NCBI GenBank assembly: GCA_002360455.1
Contig: DEQQ01000098.1
Location: forward strand, 4,012-68,011
Direction of reading: 5' to 3'
DNA: 64,000 nt
DNA from: Saprospiraceae bacterium UBA3362
Lineage (GTDB): Bacteria > Bacteroidota > Bacteroidia > Chitinophagales > Saprospiraceae
In this document: in pieces, positions 36,235 through 44,553 of the stretch
Numbering within the stretch: position 1 is the first letter of the stretch
How the letters are laid out: the number at the start of each line of letters is the position of its first letter
Program-made: the position numbers and the translations under genes
Notes under the pieces: model-generated
The model's database searches: none
What the model was told of the DNA's origin: nothing
Seen by the model: only the letters and a program-made list of their open reading frames with translations

Positions 36235-36732
36235 TTATTTGAGTCTTTTGAGAACCTCTTGCGTAAGATCCTCCGCTTCAGGATAAATAACCAAACCAAC
36301 AGAACTGTCAAAAATCATAAGATATCCAAGTTCTTTTCCTGCCAGATTTACGGCCTGCTGAATTTTTTCCAATAAAGGTTTAGTGAGCTCATTTCTTTTT
36401 TTCTCCAAGGATTCTCGGGCACTTTGTTGATAATTTTGGAGAGCAGCTTGTTCAGTTTGCAGATCGGTCTCGATTTGCTTTTGTTGGGTTGGAGTTAAAT
36501 TTCCGGACTGAACATCGGTCTGGTATTTTTGAACGTTGGTTTGAAATTTCTCCAACATTTTCTCTGCCTGATCAGAAAGTGATTTTTCATATTGACCCAG
36601 CTGCTGAGCCAGAACTTTGGCTTCAGGAAGTGAATCGATGAATCTTACGGAATTGACATGTCCTATCTTTTGAGCCTGACTAAGACTGATGCAAAAGAGT
36701 ACCAAGCTCAATACATTGAGTAGTTTCTTCAT
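36235..36732 (-). CDS. OmpH/Skp family periplasmic chaperone
   Basis: 165 residues. Signal peptide at residues 1-20 (VLSLVLFCISLSQAQ). OmpH core KIGHVNSVRFIDSLPEAKVL, a Gln/Lys/Glu-rich coiled coil of about 80 residues, and the closing YLMIFDSSVGLVIYPEAEDL. Expected to carry unfolded outer-membrane proteins across the periplasm. It is 26 bases downstream of tatA on the same strand. It is the fourth OmpH paralog in this window and closest in layout to the pair beside murI. Confidence 0.92.
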   Translation of the reverse strand: MKKLLNVLSLVLFCISLSQAQKIGHVNSVRFIDSLPEAKVLAQQLGQYEKSLSDQAEKMLEKFQTNVQKYQTDVQSGNLTPTQQKQIETDLQTEQAALQNYQQSARESLEKKRNELTKPLLEKIQQAVNLAGKELGYLMIFDSSVGLVIYPEAEDLTQEVLKRLK

Positions 36733-36758
36733 TTTGAGATCTTCTGTGAATTTGCTGA

Positions 36759-36974
36759 TTATTCTTTGTTTTCTAAACTTTTACGTTCGGCATCTTTCAT
36801 GCCTTCTTTGATTTCATTGGTAATGGAGTTTTTGGCATTATTAAACTCTCTGATTCCGGCTCCCAAGCCGCGCATAAGTTCAGGAATTTTTTTACCGCCA
36901 AACAATAATAAAATGATGAACACAACGGCCACCATTTCCCATCCGCCCAAATTGCCTATAAAAAGTAAATTCAT
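36759..36974 (-). CDS. tatA: Twin-arginine translocase subunit TatA/TatE
   Basis: 71 residues. A short N-terminal segment and TM helix (residues 9-22, GGWEMVAVVFIILLLFGG) are followed by the conserved KKIPELMRGLGAGIREF amphipathic helix and a charged tail. TatA oligomers form the pore that moves folded twin-arginine proteins across the inner membrane. No tatC is in this window. The gene is upstream of an ompH and has a perfect 9-bp inverted repeat in its leader. A probable Tat substrate is encoded at 41306. Confidence 0.95.
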   Translation of the reverse strand: MNLLFIGNLGGWEMVAVVFIILLLFGGKKIPELMRGLGAGIREFNNAKNSITNEIKEGMKDAERKSLENKE

Positions 36975-36988
36975 CGCGATAATTTTTT

Positions 36989-37011
36989 TAGGCTTAAACC
37001 TCTTAAGCCTA
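36989..37011. repeat. Perfect inverted repeat upstream of tatA
   Basis: Arms TAGGCTTAA (36989-36997) and TTAAGCCTA (37003-37011) with a 5-base loop, 15 bases before the tatA start. On the tatA strand the hairpin is followed by A residues, not T, so it is not a tatA-strand terminator. It could be an operator, an RNA leader hairpin or a 3' stabiliser for the upstream oxygenase message. Confidence 0.5.
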
Positions 37012-37057
37012 TGCTAATATAAGACAGTTAATTTCAAAAAAAGTTAAATCCCGAAGT

Positions 37058-38008
37058 TTATTTTTTAAGTCCTATCTCTCTAAGTCTTTCATTGAGATAT
37101 TCACCGGCGGTGATCGGCTCATAAGCCAATGGATTTGAATCTGTTACACATGAAGAAAGACAGCTTAGATCCATTTCGCTCCGAGGATGCAAGAAAAACG
37201 GAATAGACAATCGAGGCAAATGCCACTCCTGTTTTGGTGGATTGACTACTCTATGAGTTGTGGATTTTAGGTAATTATTTGTCAGTCTTTGCAGCATATC
37301 TCCCACATTGACCACAATTTCGTTCTCTCCAGGGACGATATCAAGCCATTCATTTTTCATATTGAGAACTTGCAGACCTCCGGCAGAAGCCCCAACCAAA
37401 AGTGTTATCAGATTAATGTCTTCATGCTGTTCAGCTCGTATGGCACTGTCAGGTTCCTGAATAATCGGCGGATAATGGATAGCTCTGAGAATAGAGTTTC
37501 CATTGTGTATTTTCTTTTCAAAATAGTTTTCACCCAATCGTAGATGAACTGCAATGGCTTTCAATAAATGGGCACCGGATTTTTCGAAACTTTGGTAAAG
37601 TTGATTTCCCAATTGAGCAAATTTAGGAAGCTCTGTGACATTCACATTATCGGGATACTCAGACTTAATTTGGTCTCCATCCAAAACGGTTTGACCTATT
37701 TGATAAAATTCTTTTAGATCTGCTACGCGACTTTGTTTTGCATGCTCTTTTCCGAAGGAAGTGTAGCCTCTTTGTCCGGCAAGTCCCGGCACTTCATATT
37801 TGCATTTGACCTCAACGGGCAATGAGAAAAAGCTTTTTGCTGCAGAATAAAAATCGGCCACCAACTCCTTGGGAATACCATGATTGATAACACCAACAAA
37901 TCCGATATTGTGAAAAGCATCACCCAGCTCGTTCACAAATTTTAATTTTGTAGATGGGTCGCCATTTACAAATTCACTTAAATCTACCAAAGGGATTGCT
38001 CGAGACAT
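37058..38008 (-). CDS. 2-oxoglutarate/Fe(II)-dependent oxygenase, isopenicillin N synthase family
   Basis: 316 residues. N-terminal DIOX_N-like region (IPLVDLSEF, FHNIGFVGVINHGIP). The jelly-roll core has the iron ligands His195, Asp197 (QHEDIN) and His252 (STTHRVVNP), and the 2-oxoglutarate-binding Arg266-x-Ser268 (PRLSIPFF). These soluble enzymes hydroxylate or desaturate small molecules; the substrate is not evident. It is upstream of tatA on the same strand. Intact catalytic set, normal length. Confidence 0.92.
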   Translation of the reverse strand: MSRAIPLVDLSEFVNGDPSTKLKFVNELGDAFHNIGFVGVINHGIPKELVADFYSAAKSFFSLPVEVKCKYEVPGLAGQRGYTSFGKEHAKQSRVADLKEFYQIGQTVLDGDQIKSEYPDNVNVTELPKFAQLGNQLYQSFEKSGAHLLKAIAVHLRLGENYFEKKIHNGNSILRAIHYPPIIQEPDSAIRAEQHEDINLITLLVGASAGGLQVLNMKNEWLDIVPGENEIVVNVGDMLQRLTNNYLKSTTHRVVNPPKQEWHLPRLSIPFFLHPRSEMDLSCLSSCVTDSNPLAYEPITAGEYLNERLREIGLKK

Positions 38009-38104
38009 TTTTGTTTTAATTTTAATTAATAAACAACAATCTGCCTCATAAGATCAAAAATCGTTCCATTCTAATTCTGCCAAAGAAGGATTTCTTGGGA
38101 GTGC

Positions 38105-38212
38105 CCCTATTATTGACCACAATAGGGTCGCGCTATTCATGGGTCTCGTCTCATTTCGCTCTGCTCCATGAGACCCGCTTCGCGGCCATTTCTATCGCTC
38201 ACTCATTGTGAG
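38105..38212. repeat. Multi-hairpin intergenic element
   Basis: Three inverted repeats in a row within a GC-richer patch: CCCTATT/AATAGGG (38105-38127), GGGTCTC/GAGACCC (38141-38176) and CTCAC/GTGAG (38198-38212). It lies between the divergently ended oxygenase start and the stop of the next minus-strand gene. The composition is unlike the flanks; it resembles a REP-like or palindromic repeat unit. Confidence 0.45.
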
Positions 38213-38229
38213 AATGGTTTTCTTATTTA

Positions 38230-39837
38230 CTAGTACCCTGTATTGATGAGATAAAGTGCATCCAAAATCAACATACTGTCTGTGGTAATTTTGTTCTTTA
38301 TCGCTTTTTCTTCAACATGCTTTAGCCAACTCGGATCGGACTTTATTCTTTGAATGATTTCTTCAGTTCTCGACTTTTGCAGTTCCTCATATTCATCTTG
38401 TGGATGGTATTGGAATATTACGGCTTTAGACTTATTTCCTTTGTCAGATGTACATTCTATCGTCTTCAATTCTTGCCATAGACTGTCTTTGCGGATGTCT
38501 TCCAATTGGACTTTATGTTCTATTACAGAATACCAGTCATCCCAAATGAGTATTGTATTTCTTTTGAATGTTTTAAATAATTTTATTGCAGATACATGGG
38601 AGTTCCCTCTCCTGTCCGGATCTTGATTTGAGTAAAAATAATAATTCATTGAACTTGTAATAAGCTCTTGATCTTTCCATTTAGGAATAGACTGAGAGAT
38701 AAAATCTACGGCCTCTTTCATAGCGAGTTGACCGGAGCTTTCAGAAAACTTCCAAAACGATGCACTATACTTGTGATTTGGAGCAAATAAAAGAATAGAA
38801 ATCAAAAACAGATAAAGGCCAAGTCCAAAATTATAATACTTAAATTTCCATTGGTTGTAAATCCATTCTACAGTTTGAGTCATAATAACTGCCATCATAG
38901 GGAGAACGGCAATAAAAACTCTGACTAAACCAAAAGAATTGAATTTTTCGCAGGCCCAAGCATAAGAATGAAAAAACAGGAAACCTAGAAAAGACCCATA
39001 GATAAAAAAAAGAAAAACAGATTCCTCAGATTTGAGTTCTCGTTTGAAAAATTTTAGAACAAGGACCAATACATAACAACATCCCAACCATAAAAGTATT
39101 GCTCCTAATATTCCTGTAACCTGTGGCATGTTTTGAGTAAAGTGAAACCAGGGTCCTTTTCCATAAAAGGCTTTATCTGCCGGATATGGAATTTTTGTAA
39201 AAGGCCATAAAAAGTCTCCATCGTATGTGGACATTCCTGCTATTGCATAAAGCAAGTGACCTAAAGCAAGATAAGGAATATACTTAAACTGTTTCTCAAA
39301 GAGCAAATAAACAGAAGAAATGATCACAACAATTAATCCCTCAGAACGAACAAAAGGCAGGAATGACATCAACATCATCGCTACACCGATTCTCTTTTGC
39401 ATGATGAGCAATACGGCTAAGGAAAATAAGTTTGCAAACAGAGGCTCAGTAAGTCCTGACAGTGTGTAATAAGTACTTATAGGGCATAATATATAAAGCA
39501 GCGAGGGAAGCCAAGCAAATCTGAATTGAAGTCTCTCTGCAATGCAATAAATCCAATATTGAGCCAGGAGAATATTGACAATATTAAACAATTTGATTCC
39601 AAAAAATCCAAATTGCGCCCATGGAAAAGCAAGTAAAGTGTAAAAAGGTTTACCCCAATGATCAAAAAATAGTTCGGGTCTGGTAGGTGCATATTTTGCT
39701 TTTAAAAAATGCAACACACTGTCGCCATCATCTCCGGTTCCCTGAAACAAAATCGCCAAACTCAACAGTAAAACTGCAGAGATGATCTGAATGACCACGA
39801 TGTCTGCTAGCTGAAAACGCCCCTCTCTGCCTGTCAT
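38230..39837 (-). CDS. Polytopic membrane glycosyltransferase-like protein
   Basis: 535 residues with about ten membrane helices (residues 10-390) and a C-terminal soluble tail of about 145 residues. The first extracytoplasmic loop contains GTGDDGDSVLHF and, a little later, FDHWGKPFYTLLA, and LSGLTEPLFANLF follows a helix. This acidic-loop pattern resembles GT-C glycosyltransferases (PMT/ArnT type) that use polyprenyl-phosphate sugars. I cannot place it in a named family with certainty. The tail (ILIWDDWYSVIEHKVQLED) is soluble and probably periplasmic. No partner genes adjacent. Confidence 0.65.
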   Translation of the reverse strand: MTGREGRFQLADIVVIQIISAVLLLSLAILFQGTGDDGDSVLHFLKAKYAPTRPELFFDHWGKPFYTLLAFPWAQFGFFGIKLFNIVNILLAQYWIYCIAERLQFRFAWLPSLLYILCPISTYYTLSGLTEPLFANLFSLAVLLIMQKRIGVAMMLMSFLPFVRSEGLIVVIISSVYLLFEKQFKYIPYLALGHLLYAIAGMSTYDGDFLWPFTKIPYPADKAFYGKGPWFHFTQNMPQVTGILGAILLWLGCCYVLVLVLKFFKRELKSEESVFLFFIYGSFLGFLFFHSYAWACEKFNSFGLVRVFIAVLPMMAVIMTQTVEWIYNQWKFKYYNFGLGLYLFLISILLFAPNHKYSASFWKFSESSGQLAMKEAVDFISQSIPKWKDQELITSSMNYYFYSNQDPDRRGNSHVSAIKLFKTFKRNTILIWDDWYSVIEHKVQLEDIRKDSLWQELKTIECTSDKGNKSKAVIFQYHPQDEYEELQKSRTEEIIQRIKSDPSWLKHVEEKAIKNKITTDSMLILDALYLINTGY

Positions 39838-40036
39838 ATTGGTAAAATTTTAGCAATAATACTCATTTTATTTTGTTTGACAATTGTTTACATAGAATTT
39901 ATTGTTGCACTGAAAAAATTGGAGGCTATGTTCAAGAATAAAAGTTCAAAACTAAGATTAGCTTGGGAAGATTGATTAGAAATTCTATTTGAGCTTATTA
40001 ACTGAGTTCGTCAATCAAAACTGTGGCGATGTTTTT

Positions 40037-40603
40037 CTATTTCCATGCAACCCATTTGTTTTCTTGAATGTAAATTCTGTATTCTTCTGTTTCTTCAATG
40101 ATAGAATAAGATTCACCATTTTTAAAAATTTCTGACTTCTTCAATAAAGCCATTTCAAAACCGGTTAATTCCGCTGAGCCATTTCCGATGTTATATTCAA
40201 AGAAAAAACCATTTTCTATTTCGCTAGTGACCACTATGGCCGGAGTCTCAAATGATTCATTGAGTAATTTTAGAATTTTTATAAATAAATCCTTAATTCC
40301 TTTATTGTAAATTGTTTGTCTATTAATATTTTCAAGTACCTTGTCATATTCTATACAAAGCTCTAAAACGAACCATTCTTCATATAGAGCCAAATTTCTT
40401 ATAAAAAAGTAAAATTCTAAGTTTGGTTCAAAAGGGAATATTACCTGAGAGACCCCATTACTATTCAGTTCGTCTTTGAAAATTTCTAGATATTTTACTA
40501 TCAACTCATTACGACTTAAAAATTGGTCAACCAAAAAATTAAACCGGGATAAACTGGCAGATTTATACGATTGGTAGAGTTCTATATTAACAAGAGCTGA
40601 CAT
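40037..40603 (-). CDS. Unknown soluble protein
   Basis: 188 residues, not recognised. No signal peptide or TM, so cytoplasmic. It is Glu/Phe/Tyr-rich with a mixed alpha/beta pattern: helical start (SALVNIELYQSYKSASLSRF), FIRNLALYEEWFVLELCIEY in the middle, and a beta-rich end (EEYRIYIQENKWVAWK). It stands alone in a gene-poor stretch with about 700 bases upstream and 200 downstream. Such isolated AT-rich genes are often accessory (for example orphan immunity proteins), but nothing in the sequence proves this. Confidence 0.55.
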   Translation of the reverse strand: MSALVNIELYQSYKSASLSRFNFLVDQFLSRNELIVKYLEIFKDELNSNGVSQVIFPFEPNLEFYFFIRNLALYEEWFVLELCIEYDKVLENINRQTIYNKGIKDLFIKILKLLNESFETPAIVVTSEIENGFFFEYNIGNGSAELTGFEMALLKKSEIFKNGESYSIIEETEEYRIYIQENKWVAWK

Positions 40604-41305
40604 TTATAAACCTTGAAATAATAAATTTTGCATACGAAATTTTATTTGATTACTCGAAGCAATTTGTATATCATTATAGATAAAAACATTAGATTTACTT
40701 TGGCAATTCTTAAAATTTGAAAATTCACAAATTCTTGTCATCAATCCAAATAATGGTATTGTTTAATTCGATTTAATACAAGACTTAGAGAAAGCAAATT
40801 TAAGAGACTTCTGATAATGATCATAACTAATTTGATTATTTTTGGAAATAGGAGACAAATTAGAAAGGGATATTCGTTGAAGTTTCATTGGATGAATAAA
40901 AAACTAATTTGGCAGAGAAATAATCAATAAAATTTATTGTCTCTCATATTGAACATGAGAGGCAATGGAGAATTGAAGACCCAACTATTCATGTCAGGCC
41001 GATGGTAGCGATCCTATAGAGGAAAGGGTTTTCAAATAAAAATTAATGAATTAAAAAATTTAGCTTATTTTTCTGCTTTGATCGTTGGATAGAAAATAAT
41101 CTACAAACAACCCATTGGGTTACAAGCCCGAATTCTTGGGTTAATGAAGCGTTGTTTGGTAGTGCTGTTTTCTGTGAGGAGGCTGGAGGATTCCGGCAAA
41201 GCCGGAAGTGCAAAGCACCGAGTGAATAACGAGTCCGTAAGACTCCGACCCTGCGAAGCAGGGACACAGCCATGTTCAATATTGTTTTATCTAAATTTTG
41301 CTGTT
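40604..41305. other. Intergenic region with hairpin-chain element
   Basis: About 700 bases. The first 550 are AT-rich with no gene seen. The last 130 contain the GC-rich chain of four hairpins (41191-41263) directly before the Tat-signal enzyme gene. The frame of that gene is open across the element, which misleads start prediction. Confidence 0.6.
41191..41263. repeat. Chain of four perfect small hairpins
   Basis: Four perfect stem-loops in 73 bases: TTCCGGC-AAA-GCCGGAA (41191-41207), GTGC-AAA-GCAC (41208-41218), GAGTC-CGTAA-GACTC (41231-41245) and CCCTGC-GAA-GCAGGG (41249-41263). Loops are only 3-5 bases and purine-rich. It lies 42 bases before the ATG of the next gene. It looks like a palindromic repeat element (REP-like) rather than protein-coding DNA. 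Confidence 0.65.
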
Positions 41306-42598
41306 ATGCAACGCAGGACAATGCTCAAATGGGGAGGATTTACGGCCGGTGTAGGTCTTTTTACTCCGTCTAAAATCCTAGCTCAAATGGAAGAAAACTA
41401 TGAATTTGAACAGAGACAAGTTGAGGCAATCAAATCGGATCCGACTCTGTCTGATGAGGAGTTTTGGAGAATGATCAGAATGGCTTACACAAGTTCGCCC
41501 AACATTGTCAATCTGAATAATGGTGGAGTGGCCCCGAGCCCCAAAGTGGTGCAAGAGGCAGTGGAGTTTTATCAGCGCTTGTGCAATGAAGCACCTTCCT
41601 ATTATATGTGGAGAATATTGGATCAAGGAAGAGAACCTCTGCGCAAAAGAATGGCATCTATAGCCGGCTGCAGTGAGGAAGAATTGGCATTTCACAGGAA
41701 CAGTTCTGAGGCATTGGAAACCATCATATTTGGACTTAGATTGAAGGCAGGAGATGAGGTCATTCTTACCAAGCAGGATTATCCCAACATGATCAATGCA
41801 TGGAAGCAAAGGGCGCATCGAGATGGAATAGAATTGAAATGGCTCAATTTTGAGTTTCCTATTGAAGATGATGAAATGATAGTAAAACAATTTCAAAATG
41901 CGATCAGTCCAAAAACAAAAATCATTCACATTACACACATGATCAATTGGGTGGGTCAGGTATTGCCGGCTCGAAAAATTGCTGATGTTGCGCATGCAAG
42001 AGGTATAGAAGTGGTCCTTGATGCTGCACACAGTTTTGCTCATATCCCTTATAAAATTCGTGATTTGGATTGTGATTATTTTGGGACCAGTTTGCACAAA
42101 TGGTTGAGCGCACCGATTGGAACAGGATTGCTTTATGTCAAAAAAGAAAAAATAAAACAGTTGTACCCTTTGTTGGCTGGAGGAGACGCAGAATCTTCTG
42201 ATATAAGAAAGTTTGAGAATCTGGGGACGAGATCCTTTGCTCTGGAGCAGGCTATAGGACAGGCAATTGATTTTTTTGATTTGATAGGAGCAGAAAGAAA
42301 ATTTGACCGATTATGTTCACTGAAGGAGCGATGGGTAAATCAGGTAAAATCTCATCCTAAAGTAAAAATCCATAGTCCGCAGAATAGAAATTATACCGGA
42401 GCTATTGGTAATGTTTCTATTGAAGGTTCTTCGCCGGAGTCGTTGGCAGATTTTTTATTCAATGAATATAAAATTCATACGGTGGCAATTAACTGGGAAA
42501 ATATCCATGGTGTCCGCATCACTCCCAATGTGTACAGTTCTATGCAAGAGATGGATTTGTTGGCCTCTGCTCTATTAAAATTTTGCAACAAATCATAA
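41306..42598 (+). CDS. Tat-exported class V aminotransferase-fold PLP enzyme
   Basis: 430 residues from the ATG at 41306. The frame is open from 41144, but those 54 codons run through the hairpin-chain element and the internal start yields a clean twin-arginine signal (MQRRTMLKWGGFTAGVG, then LAQ). PLP-fold landmarks: NLNNGGVAPSPKVV, HRNSSEALETIIFG, LDAAHSFAH and the PLP lysine Lys265 (GTSLHKWLSAP). This group is annotated isopenicillin N epimerase-like or cysteine desulfurase-like, but the true substrate is unknown. Export of a folded PLP enzyme through Tat fits cofactor insertion in the cytoplasm; tatA is at 36759. Confidence 0.9.
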   Translation: MQRRTMLKWGGFTAGVGLFTPSKILAQMEENYEFEQRQVEAIKSDPTLSDEEFWRMIRMAYTSSPNIVNLNNGGVAPSPKVVQEAVEFYQRLCNEAPSYYMWRILDQGREPLRKRMASIAGCSEEELAFHRNSSEALETIIFGLRLKAGDEVILTKQDYPNMINAWKQRAHRDGIELKWLNFEFPIEDDEMIVKQFQNAISPKTKIIHITHMINWVGQVLPARKIADVAHARGIEVVLDAAHSFAHIPYKIRDLDCDYFGTSLHKWLSAPIGTGLLYVKKEKIKQLYPLLAGGDAESSDIRKFENLGTRSFALEQAIGQAIDFFDLIGAERKFDRLCSLKERWVNQVKSHPKVKIHSPQNRNYTGAIGNVSIEGSSPESLADFLFNEYKIHTVAINWENIHGVRITPNVYSSMQEMDLLASALLKFCNKS

Positions 42599-42659
42599 GT
42601 AAACAATAGAGGTTTATTTTTTATTATTTAAAAATGGACTTCAATCAATTCTATTGACT

Positions 42660-43847
42660 ATGCATTTTATTTTATATCATCAAACACAAATTACAAAACG
42701 TTTTTGGCCATTGACGAGAACAAGATCTGTTTCGGACCTTAGGATAGGAATAGACAGTATTTCGGACAAATGGAGGCGATATCTACAATGTAATGTTGAA
42801 CAATATTGTGATGACGATCTGAAATTAGTTTATCATTGCTCCATTGAAAGCGATAATGTTATTGTAGCCGGCCATGTGCTGCCTACAAAGGAATTGTGTG
42901 CGCAGATTGCGAAACTTAGCTTAAATACAAGCTTGACTTTTCATGGTAAGCAGTTGGCGTGGAGATTGGACTCTGAAAATGCAGTTCGATTGTTTGAATC
43001 CGGTCAATGCAGTGGCATTGGAGAGCAAGCCTTTCAAGATTGTGTGGTGCTTGAGGGTCCATGGAATCTTTTTCAGTGGAATGAAAAAATACTTTGTGAA
43101 GACTTTAATGATTTGGTGATGGAAACTAATGCTCCATCAAACTCCAACAGAATTTTAGGAAAGACAATTTATGTGGCGCCAACCGCAAAAGTAGAATGCA
43201 GTATCCTGAATGCAGAAGCTGGTCCAATCTACATAGATGATCATGCAGAAATAATGGAAGGGAGTATGATTAGAGGGCCATTTTATCTTGGAAAAAATGC
43301 GCAACTAAAAATGGGTGCTAAAGTCTATGGTGCAACATCTATAGGTCCGGGTTGTAAAGTAGGAGGAGAGGTGAGCAATTCTATTTTTCAGGCCAACTCA
43401 AATAAAGCTCACGATGGATTTGTAGGAAACTCATTAATAGGAGAATGGTGTAATCTTGGAGCAGACAGTAATACTTCCAATTTAAAAAATAATTATGATG
43501 AGGTAAAAGTTTGGAGTTACTTAGAAAATCGGTTTATCAAAACAGGTACAATTTTTTGTGGACTGACAATGGGAGATCATGCCAAGTGTGGAATCAATAC
43601 GATGTTCAATACAGGAACAGTGGTGGGAGTAGGAGCAAATGTTTTTGGAGATGGATTTCCTAGGCAGTTTATTCCGGATTTTGCCTGGGGAGGTGCAGCC
43701 GGTTTTAGTACTTTTTTGTTTGAGAAATTTGTGCAGACTGCGAGAACGGTTATGAGCAGGAGAAAACAAGAACTCTCGGATCAAGCTGTAGATTTGCTAA
43801 AACAAATTTATCATTCGACCAAGCAATTTCGCTCATGGGAAGAGTAA
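42660..43847 (+). CDS. GlmU-like sugar-phosphate nucleotidyltransferase/acyltransferase
   Basis: 395 residues from the ATG at 42660 (a TTG two codons earlier is possible). The N-terminal half is a degenerate nucleotidyltransferase-like domain (FWPLTRTRSVSDLRIGID). The C-terminal half is a left-handed beta-helix of hexapeptide repeats (IYVAPTAKVECSILNAEAGP, YIDDHAEIMEGSMIRGPF, GAKVYGATSIGPGCKVGGEV). This is the Bacteroidota GlmU-like family (TIGR03991 type) proposed to act on glucosamine-1-phosphate / UDP-GlcNAc for peptidoglycan and lipopolysaccharide. It starts 61 bases after the PLP enzyme gene and overlaps the next gene by 13 bases. Confidence 0.88.
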   Translation: MHFILYHQTQITKRFWPLTRTRSVSDLRIGIDSISDKWRRYLQCNVEQYCDDDLKLVYHCSIESDNVIVAGHVLPTKELCAQIAKLSLNTSLTFHGKQLAWRLDSENAVRLFESGQCSGIGEQAFQDCVVLEGPWNLFQWNEKILCEDFNDLVMETNAPSNSNRILGKTIYVAPTAKVECSILNAEAGPIYIDDHAEIMEGSMIRGPFYLGKNAQLKMGAKVYGATSIGPGCKVGGEVSNSIFQANSNKAHDGFVGNSLIGEWCNLGADSNTSNLKNNYDEVKVWSYLENRFIKTGTIFCGLTMGDHAKCGINTMFNTGTVVGVGANVFGDGFPRQFIPDFAWGGAAGFSTFLFEKFVQTARTVMSRRKQELSDQAVDLLKQIYHSTKQFRSWEE

Positions 43848-44515
43848 GTGTATGGCAGAAGTGGAGATCCTATTTTACTGAAGTATCTCTCATGAAGACG
43901 GCGAGCGAATTAAATCCAAACTTAGAATTAAAATTGGTTAAGGGGCAGTTTCAGTTGTGTACAGAAAATGCGATATATTCTTATGGATTGAAATACGATA
44001 ATTTTGATTCAGCCTTTGAGCTTATTCCATGGTCGACTCTTGCGGTAAAGAAAGCTTTGGTACTGGGACTTGGCACGGGCTCAATAATGGAATTAATAGA
44101 GAGAAAATACAAGCAAATGATCGAATTTGATTGTGTAGAATATGACCGAGAAGTTATAACGATTTTTGACGAGTGGGTTAAACCAAAATTGAGTTCAAAG
44201 ATTCTATTGATTCAAGAAGATGCCTTCGATTTTTGTAAACAAAATAAAAAAAAATATGACCTTATCTGTGTAGATTTATTTTTAGACAGTTGGGTTCCTG
44301 ATCAATTTGAAACGATAGAATTTTTAGAATTTTTAAAATCACAATTAAATCCGGAAGCCATATTAATATTCAATCGATTGGCAGATCGAGAGAATGAATT
44401 GAAAAAAAATGAATTTTTTGTAAGGACAAAATTTTCAAAAGTGTTTACACAATATGATATTTTAAAGTTGGATACAAATTGGATGTTTTTTAATAGAACC
44501 TTAAAAAAGAATTAA
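43835..44515 (+). CDS. Spermidine-synthase-like methyltransferase-fold protein
   Basis: 226 residues. Rossmann-like core with motif VLGLGTGSIMELIERKY (about 73-89), the acidic loop FDCVEYDREVITIFDEWV and YDLICVDLFLD. The N-terminal beta extension (LELKLVKGQFQLCTENAIYS) matches spermidine/spermine synthase-like proteins of Bacteroidota. True spermidine synthases have a conserved catalytic Asp followed by Ser-Thr-Asp; here the position reads VDLFLDSWVP, so aminopropyl transfer is uncertain. It overlaps the GlmU-like gene by 13 bases, so the two are translationally coupled. Confidence 0.82.
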   Translation: MGRVSVWQKWRSYFTEVSLMKTASELNPNLELKLVKGQFQLCTENAIYSYGLKYDNFDSAFELIPWSTLAVKKALVLGLGTGSIMELIERKYKQMIEFDCVEYDREVITIFDEWVKPKLSSKILLIQEDAFDFCKQNKKKYDLICVDLFLDSWVPDQFETIEFLEFLKSQLNPEAILIFNRLADRENELKKNEFFVRTKFSKVFTQYDILKLDTNWMFFNRTLKKN

Positions 44516-44553
44516 GAACTGCATTAAATACAAAATCAATAAAAAAAATAAAT

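Noticed and set aside
41144..41305. 54-codon N-terminal extension of the PLP enzyme
   Set aside because: Runs through the hairpin chain and hides a clean twin-arginine signal peptide; the ATG at 41306 is preferred.
41378..42097. 239-residue minus-strand frame
   Set aside because: Lies wholly inside the Tat-signal PLP enzyme gene on the other strand; composition typical of an antisense shadow.
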